DNA from: Deltaproteobacteria bacterium
Lineage (GTDB): Bacteria; Desulfobacterota_B; Binatia; UBA9968
NCBI GenBank assembly: GCA_016193385.1
Contig: JACPSF010000193.1
Location: forward strand, 1-5,742
Reading direction: 5' to 3'
DNA length: 5,742 bases
In this document: positions 1-5,742 of the stretch, piece after piece
Layout of the letters: each line of letters opens with the position of its first letter
Numbering within the stretch: position 1 is the first letter of the stretch
The notes under the pieces: generated by a model
What the model was told of the DNA's origin: nothing
Seen by the model: only the letters and a program-made list of their open reading frames with translations
Database searches by the model: none
Position numbers and translations under genes: made by a program

Positions 1-240
1 CCCGGAACGCTTGTCTTTACGTTGCTTTTCGGGATCCTGGGCTACGTGATGATGCGCGCGGGATGGACGCGCGTTCCCTTACTGCTTGGATTTATCCTTG
101 GGCCCCTATCCGAAAACTTCCTATTTATCTCGATAGCCAGCTTCGGCCTGGGATTTCTGCTGCGACCGATCACCCTGCTCCTCGTTCTAGCGATCGCGGG
201 CATCCTAGCGTACGGCTTTTTACGCGGACAAAGAAAATGA
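1..240 (+). CDS. tctA: Tripartite tricarboxylate transporter large permease TctA, C-terminal fragment
   Basis: This is the last 79 codons of a gene whose start lies left of the window; the reading frame is open from base 1 to the TGA at 238-240. TctA is the large (about 500 residue, roughly 12-helix) inner-membrane permease subunit of the tripartite tricarboxylate transporters, which work with the small permease TctB and a periplasmic binding protein TctC to import citrate or other carboxylates. The visible piece has the family's C-terminal pattern: a hydrophobic helix ending in GYVMMRAGW, then PLLLGFILGPLSE (compare the usual PLVLGLVLGPLLE), a short loop, then RPITLLL, matching the usual RPIS-x-x-L before the last helix. 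It ends in a basic tail, GFLRGQRK. A TTG at 22 could be mistaken for a start but is internal. The stop overlaps the tctB start as ATGA. The substrate cannot be inferred from this fragment. Confidence 0.88.
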   Translation, partial: PGTLVFTLLFGILGYVMMRAGWTRVPLLLGFILGPLSENFLFISIASFGLGFLLRPITLLLVLAIAGILAYGFLRGQRK

Positions 241-680
241 AATCAAGGCTGGACTTCTTATTGTGCTTGATCATGACACTAGTTTTTGCCGGGGCCTTGC
301 TCCGTGCCACGGCTTGGCCTTTTGCCGCTGCCATATTCCCATTCGCGGCAACAAGCGTCGGACTGTTGCTGTCGATCACGGGTCTAATCGCGCCCTTTGT
401 TGTCGCTTCCCGCAGCTTACCCAGCCGAACCGGGGAAGGCCTGATTCGGAAAGAACTAGCCACTTTCTGCTGGATTTTGAGTTTTTTCGCCTTGGTTGCC
501 TTGGTGGGATTTCAATGGGGCTTGCCGGCCGCCGTGCTGTTGTATCTTAAGTTTGAGGCAGAGACATCCACTATCCCGTCGATTCTTTACTCGGGGGCCT
601 GTTGGGTTTTCTTATATGGGACCCAGGCATGGCTTCATCTCCCTCTCTATGAGGGGTTTGTCTTTCTAGGCTCATTCTGA
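237..680 (+). CDS. tctB: Tripartite tricarboxylate transporter small permease, TctB family
   Basis: A 147-residue, very hydrophobic protein, the size of TctB family small permeases. The ATG at 237 overlaps the tctA stop in an ATGA. The frame is open upstream to 63, but that extension would lie inside tctA and is polar and unlike TctB, so 237 is preferred. Likely membrane segments are residues 6-22, about 28-57 (containing the AAIFPFAATS stretch that resembles the conserved FP motif of TctB), 75-104 (perhaps two helices) and 115-134. A basic loop at 59-73 separates the halves. Only a weak purine-rich stretch precedes the ATG, so translation probably depends on coupling to tctA. TctB proteins diverge strongly, so the call rests on size, topology, the FP motif and above all the position beside tctA. 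The order tctA-tctB differs from the classical tctC-tctB-tctA order. No tctC is visible. Confidence 0.8.
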   Translation: MKSRLDFLLCLIMTLVFAGALLRATAWPFAAAIFPFAATSVGLLLSITGLIAPFVVASRSLPSRTGEGLIRKELATFCWILSFFALVALVGFQWGLPAAVLLYLKFEAETSTIPSILYSGACWVFLYGTQAWLHLPLYEGFVFLGSF

Positions 681-746
681 GGGCGGCTCTTCGCCCAGCT
701 CCTCGGTGGCTCAATCTAAAAAGCTGGGTCCTATCATTGTCCTTGG
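681..746. other. Convergent intergenic spacer with two overlapping inverted repeats
   Basis: The only non-coding stretch in the window, between the stops of tctB and the ACP gene, which face each other. GGGCG at 681-685 pairs with CGCCC at 692-696 across a 6-base loop. CCCAGCT at 694-700 pairs with AGCTGGG at 722-728 across a 21-base loop. The two stems share bases 694-696, so they cannot both form. Neither is followed by a T-run on either strand; the nearest plus-strand T-run (750-756) is 21 bases beyond the second stem and lies in the last ACP codons. A bidirectional termination or 3'-end stabilising role is plausible from position only. It does not meet the usual pattern of an intrinsic terminator. 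Confidence 0.35.
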
Positions 747-1010
747 TCATTTTTTTACTCCTTCCACTTCGCTTTTAGATAGCAGGTAAGACACGCAACT
801 TTCGAGGGTGGCCAGTTTAGGGAGATCCACCTCGGGAATATCCATCCCGAGTTCCGCATGTATGCCGATCACAAAGTTCAGGAAATCCACGGAGTCAATG
901 TCGAGCTGGTCGCGCAGACTGAGCCGGGGATCGATCGACTGAAGTTCCGCTTCAGGAGCAACCGAGCCAAGAACGCGCAGCACCGTCTCCCGAATTTGTT
1001 CCGCTGTCAT
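747..1010 (-). CDS. Acyl carrier protein (phosphopantetheine-binding)
   Basis: An 87-residue acidic protein with the acyl carrier protein fold pattern: helix I at about 3-15, a loop with acidic residues, then the phosphopantetheine attachment motif D39-S40-V41-D42 inside [11 protein letters not shown], and helices III-IV at about 58-78. Ser40 would carry the 4'-phosphopantetheine arm that holds acyl groups as thioesters in the cytoplasm. The usual DSL is DSV here, a conservative change. The ATG overlaps the E2 stop as ATGA and has a GGAG ribosome site 5 bases upstream, so it is the last gene of the dehydrogenase operon. No fatty acid or polyketide synthesis gene is next to it, so it is not an ordinary fab-cluster AcpP. 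Possible roles are to donate octanoyl groups for lipoylation of the neighbouring E2, or to accept acyl groups derived from the complex. Family certain, role inferred. Confidence 0.9.
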   Translation of the reverse strand: MTAEQIRETVLRVLGSVAPEAELQSIDPRLSLRDQLDIDSVDFLNFVIGIHAELGMDIPEVDLPKLATLESCVSYLLSKSEVEGVKK

Positions 1011-2188
1011 AGCTTCTCCGGTTCCTGGAGAAGGCGACCGATAGCAGCGAGAAATAGGCCCCCTCGATGGCCGTCGCTCACGCGGTGGTCTGCCGAAAGG
1101 CTCGCTGAAATCACCGGTCTAGCCCCCACCACTCCGGCTGCTGCCCATGGACGTTCGGTGATCCGTCCAAAGCCGACGAGCGCCACCTGCGGCGGGTAGA
1201 TGACTCCGAAAACCGTTTGAACTCCTTGCTCGCCGAGGCTGGTCACCGTGATCGTGGGATCCGAGAGCTCGGAGCTGCGGAGAACTCCAGCACGGGCACG
1301 CTTCACAAGGTCGAGCATGTCGCGCATAAGCTCATCCAGGCTCTTCTTGTCCACGTCGTGAATCGCGGGCGCTACCAGTCCACCCTGTCTGAGCGAGATG
1401 GCCACACCGACGTGGATGGCCGGGCCAGGCTTAAACGATCCGTCCACCCAGAAGCCGTTCATTTCCTGGACTTCGCACGCGGCAAGCGCCACCGTACGGA
1501 GCAAAAGAGCTGAGTAGAGCAGCCGCTCGGTCACAGGCCGCTTGAGTTTCTCCGCCGCCAGCCAAGCCATGGCCTGGCTCATATCAATGTCGGTGCCGAG
1601 ATAGTAATGGGGAATTTCACGCTTGGATCTAGCCATGGCAGCGGCGATCACTCGACGCAAACCGGCCTGGCGCTCCTCCGCGGGTGGCGCGGCTCGGACC
1701 GGGCGGGCAGCCGTGGCCGCCGCTCGGTCTACATCCTCTTTCGTTATCGCTCCGCCCTCGCCAGTTCCCGTCATTGCGGTGAGCTGCACGCCGAGCTCTT
1801 CCGCCCTTCTGCGCGCAAGCGGCGACACTCGAAGCCCACGTAGCGCCGCCATCGGAGCCTGTGGGACTCGAGCAGCCGCGGTTGGCCGGGGAGCCGATGG
1901 CGCACCCTTCTCGGCCTTGACTTCCTGCGGCGGAATGGGCTGCTCAGGTTGCCCCTCGTTGCGAATCATGGCCAAGACGGTTCCGACCGGGACCTTCTCC
2001 CCTTCTCGAACGAGGATCGCCTGAACGATACCATCCTCGAAGATCTCGACCTCGATGGCCGCCTTTTCGGTGTCGACCACGGCTACGATATCCCCCCGCT
2101 TCACCCCATCGCCGGGACGGACACGCCATTCGGCCAGAGTGCCTGCCTCCATATCGGCGCCAAGCGAAGGCATGCGAAACTCAGCCAT
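1007..2188 (-). CDS. pdhC: 2-oxo acid dehydrogenase E2, dihydrolipoamide acyltransferase
   Basis: A 393-residue E2 that transfers the acyl group made by E1 to CoA through a swinging lipoyl arm and forms the core of the cytoplasmic complex. Domains in order: one lipoyl domain at about 2-76, with the lipoylated Lys42 in [11 protein letters not shown]; a Pro/Ala/Glu linker at 77-115; a peripheral subunit-binding domain at about 118-156 ([13 protein letters not shown], then [13 protein letters not shown]); a second Ala/Pro linker at 157-172; and the acyltransferase domain from about 174 to the end. The catalytic motif is D367-H368-R-V-S-D372-G373. SLGEQGV at 317-323 and [13 protein letters not shown] at 331-343 match conserved catalytic-domain stretches. 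The start ATG at 2186-2188 lies within the last codons of E1-beta (8-base overlap), with only a weak GGTAAG-like site, so translation is probably coupled. The single lipoyl domain and compact size suit pyruvate or acetoin dehydrogenase E2; substrate is set by E1 and is not proven. Confidence 0.95.
   Translation of the reverse strand: MAEFRMPSLGADMEAGTLAEWRVRPGDGVKRGDIVAVVDTEKAAIEVEIFEDGIVQAILVREGEKVPVGTVLAMIRNEGQPEQPIPPQEVKAEKGAPSAPRPTAAARVPQAPMAALRGLRVSPLARRRAEELGVQLTAMTGTGEGGAITKEDVDRAAATAARPVRAAPPAEERQAGLRRVIAAAMARSKREIPHYYLGTDIDMSQAMAWLAAEKLKRPVTERLLYSALLLRTVALAACEVQEMNGFWVDGSFKPGPAIHVGVAISLRQGGLVAPAIHDVDKKSLDELMRDMLDLVKRARAGVLRSSELSDPTITVTSLGEQGVQTVFGVIYPPQVALVGFGRITERPWAAAGVVGARPVISASLSADHRVSDGHRGGLFLAAIGRLLQEPEKL
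1016..1019 (-). promoter_or_regulatory. Ribosome binding site of the ACP gene
   Basis: GGAG on the minus strand, 5 bases before the ACP ATG at 1010. It lies inside the last codons of E2 and supports the 1010 start and coupled but independent initiation, which would let the ACP be made in excess over E2. Confidence 0.7.
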
Positions 2189-3182
2189 GTTTTCTTACCA
2201 CGCGCTGAATGGCTGCCACGATGCCGGGCACCTGCGGGAGCGCCGCATCCTCAAGGTGCTTGGGGTAAGGCATGGGCACCTCGACGCTGCAGACTCGCGC
2301 CACGGGAGCGTCAAGCTCGTAGAAGGCGTTCTCCATGATGCGCGCCATGATCTCGGCCGAGATGCTGCCGCTGCGCCATCCCTCGTCGACGATGACGGCA
2401 CGATGGGTTTTGGCGACGGTCTCCACGATGGCAACCGTGTCAAGCGGCCGTAAAGTGCGGAGGTCCACGACCTCGGCGCTGATGCCTTCGGCGGCAACCT
2501 CTTGAGCGGCTTGCAGCGTTTTACCGAGGGTGCCGCCATAAGTGATAAGGCTCACGTCTGTTCCCGGCCGTCGAACCGCCGCCTTGCTGACTTCCACCGG
2601 GCCGGCATCAACGGCCAGTTCCCCCTCCACGTTGTAAAGCGAGCCGTGCTCGAAAATCAGAACCGGGTCCGGATCCTCGAGAGCCGTCCATAGCATGCCT
2701 CGCGCATCCTCCAGTGTTGCCGGGGTCAGCACCTTGATGCCTGGAATGTGCGCGTACCAACCATCCAGGCTGTGAGAATGCTGGGCCGCAAGCTGCCTCC
2801 CCGCTCCGGTCGTCATTCGTATCACCAGAGGAACATTGAACTGGCCCCCTGACATGTGCAGGATCGTGGCGGCGTTATTCATAATCTGATCGAGGGCCAG
2901 AAGGCTGAAGTTCACCGTCATGATCTCGACGATGGGCCGTACTCCGCCCATCGCGGCTCCGATTCCAGCGCCGACGAAAGCCGATTCCGAAAGCGGCGTG
3001 TCACGAATCCTCTCCGGACCGAATTCCTCCAATAGCCCCTTGCTCACCGCGAAGCAGCCGCCGTAGCGGCCCACGTCCTCTCCCATCAGAAAGACCCTTT
3101 CGTCGCGCTGGAGCGCCTCGCGCAGAGCGGCCCGGATCGCTTCCCGATAGGTCGTCCGGATCTTTTGGGTCTCTCCCCTCAT
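2181..3182 (-). CDS. pdhB: 2-oxo acid dehydrogenase E1 component, beta subunit (pyruvate or acetoin type)
   Basis: A 333-residue E1-beta of normal length. With E1-alpha it forms the alpha2beta2 thiamine diphosphate enzyme that decarboxylates the 2-oxo acid and reductively acylates the E2 lipoyl arm. Conserved features seen are GEDVG at 34-38; DTPLSE at 61-66, where Glu66 fits the glutamate that activates thiamine diphosphate; [10 protein letters not shown] at 79-88; an active-site histidine region [17 protein letters not shown] at 132-148; the transketolase C-terminal domain with [10 protein letters not shown] at 239-248; and the family's C-terminal [16 protein letters not shown] at 301-316. 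The ATG overlaps the E1-alpha stop (ATGA) and is preceded by GAGGAG with an 8-base spacer. The family is certain. Pyruvate is the likeliest substrate; acetoin is a real alternative because acetoin and pyruvate E1-beta are very similar. Branched-chain substrates seem less likely given the ligase neighbour. Confidence 0.94.
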   Translation of the reverse strand: MRGETQKIRTTYREAIRAALREALQRDERVFLMGEDVGRYGGCFAVSKGLLEEFGPERIRDTPLSESAFVGAGIGAAMGGVRPIVEIMTVNFSLLALDQIMNNAATILHMSGGQFNVPLVIRMTTGAGRQLAAQHSHSLDGWYAHIPGIKVLTPATLEDARGMLWTALEDPDPVLIFEHGSLYNVEGELAVDAGPVEVSKAAVRRPGTDVSLITYGGTLGKTLQAAQEVAAEGISAEVVDLRTLRPLDTVAIVETVAKTHRAVIVDEGWRSGSISAEIMARIMENAFYELDAPVARVCSVEVPMPYPKHLEDAALPQVPGIVAAIQRVVRKHG

Positions 3183-4167
3183 CGCTTGGGCTCCTCGGAG
3201 TGCACGAATCTCGTCAGCTCCTCCACGGGTTCCCAGGTGCCGGCCTCGGCAAATTCGACCGCCCGGGTGATCTCCGCGGCCACCTCCTCTTCCATGCGTG
3301 CCAGATCCTCATCTTGCAGAAGCCCCTGCTGTTTGAGCGAGGCGGCGAAATTGGGAATCGGATCTCGCTTCTTCCAGACCTCAACTTCTTCCTTCGTTCG
3401 ATAGAGCTCAGGGTCATACATGGAGTGGGCGCGAAACCGGTAAGTGCGAAACTCGAGAAAGTGCGGTCCGCCGCCGGAGCGCACGGCAGCAGTGGCCCGT
3501 TTCGCGGCGGCTTCCACGGCGATGACATCCATGCCGTCCACCGGCCAGGCGGGAATCTCGAAGGCCGCGGCCTTAAGGCAGAGATCGGTTTCCGATTCAG
3601 AGCGCTCCAGAGCTGTCCCCATCGCGTAGAGATTGTTTTCACAGCAAAAGAGAACCGGCAGGTTCCACAGAGCCGCGAGGTTCATGGACTCGTGAAATTC
3701 ACCTTCAGCCACGGCCCCCTCCCCGAAAAAGCAGGCGGTGACCCGATTGCGACCTTGCATTTTGTCTGCCAGCGCCAGGCCAACAGCTAGAGGCAACCCG
3801 CCGCCGACAATGGCGTTGCCGCCATAAAAACGGGTGGCGGCATCAAAGATGTGCATGGAGCCCCCACGACCTCGGCTGCACCCTTGGACCTTGCCGTACA
3901 TCTCCGCCATGATCGCGCCAGCGGAGACCCCGCGCGTGAGTGCGTGCCCGTGTTCACGGTAAGTTGCGACGATGGCGTCGTCGGATTGGAGGGACTGGAT
4001 GGCGCCGACAGCCACTGCCTCCTCGCCAATGTAAAGATGGAGAAAACCTCGGATGTTGGTGGCGCTGTAGAGCTGTACACACTTCTCTTCGAATCTTCGG
4101 ATCAGCAGCATCTGATAGAGCAGGTGAAGCGCGTGCTCACGCTCCAGAATCGGTTTCGGGTCTCGCG

Positions 4168-4171
<4 letters not shown>
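3179..4171 (-). CDS. pdhA: 2-oxo acid dehydrogenase E1 component, alpha subunit (pyruvate or acetoin type)
   Basis: A 330-residue E1-alpha, the length of heterotetrameric pyruvate or acetoin dehydrogenase alpha subunits. It binds the diphosphate and magnesium of thiamine diphosphate. Visible landmarks are [14 protein letters not shown] at 44-57; [11 protein letters not shown] at 71-81; [10 protein letters not shown] at 101-110; [19 protein letters not shown] at 117-135; the thiamine diphosphate motif running from G150-E151-G152 through EGEFHES to N179-N180 and LYAMGT; and the conserved loop [15 protein letters not shown] at 244-258. The motif starts GEG rather than the usual GDG, a conservative change at the metal ligand. 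The ATG overlaps the stop of the upstream ligase (ATGA) and has a strong GGAGGG site 6 bases upstream. It is cotranscribed with E1-beta, E2 and ACP. The substrate, pyruvate or acetoin, is inferred from family and operon, not proven. Confidence 0.94.
3191..3196 (-). promoter_or_regulatory. Ribosome binding site of E1-beta
   Basis: GAGGAG on the minus strand, 8 bases before the ATG at 3182 and inside the E1-alpha coding end. It supports this start over any internal one. Confidence 0.7.

Positions 4172-5742
<1,571 letters not shown>

Noticed and set aside
63..236. N-terminal extension of TctB from an upstream start
   Set aside because: These codons lie inside tctA in another frame and encode a polar, proline- and arginine-rich stretch unlike TctB; the ATG at 237 gives a protein of family size.
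750..756. T-run as the tail of an intrinsic terminator for tctAB
   Set aside because: It lies 21 bases past the nearest stem and is the Lys-Lys end of the ACP gene read on the other strand.
3200..3790. Plus-strand open frame of 196 codons opposite E1-alpha
   Set aside because: It is antisense to the conserved thiamine diphosphate motif, with no family resemblance.

Overview
This is a gene-dense bacterial segment with about 66 bases of non-coding DNA. It holds two convergent operon ends. The plus-strand operon (1-680) has the 3' end of tctA and a complete tctB, two membrane subunits of a tripartite tricarboxylate transporter. The minus-strand operon, in transcription order from the right edge, encodes an acetyl-CoA synthetase-type acyl-CoA ligase (5' end cut off by the window), the E1-alpha and E1-beta subunits and the E2 subunit of a 2-oxo acid dehydrogenase (pyruvate or acetoin type), and a small acyl carrier protein.

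Coding is continuous in the minus-strand operon. Three junctions (ligase/E1-alpha, E1-alpha/E1-beta, E2/ACP) are 4-base ATGA overlaps and the fourth (E1-beta/E2) is an 8-base overlap, so the five proteins are probably made from one message with coupled translation. The operon promoter must lie beyond the right edge. No E3 (dihydrolipoamide dehydrogenase), lipoate ligase or lipoyl synthase gene is present here.

Working model (inference): the ligase makes acetyl-CoA from acetate, and E1/E2 with an E3 encoded elsewhere makes acetyl-CoA oxidatively from pyruvate, or from acetoin if this is an aco-type system. The ACP may link this complex to acyl-ACP chemistry, for example as donor of the octanoyl group from which lipoate on E2 is built. 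The transporter next door could import a carboxylate, but it is on the opposite strand and a functional link is not shown.

The organism is a bacterium of moderately high GC (roughly 57-60% by hand sampling in the dehydrogenase operon, nearer 50% in the tct genes). TTT transporters and heterotetrameric E1 fit Proteobacteria or soil/sediment lineages such as NC10/Methylomirabilota or Tectomicrobia. The sequence alone does not let me assign a phylum. I see no RNA genes, insertion sequences, CRISPR arrays or prophage features. The least ordinary element is the ACP gene fused translationally to the end of a 2-oxo acid dehydrogenase operon.
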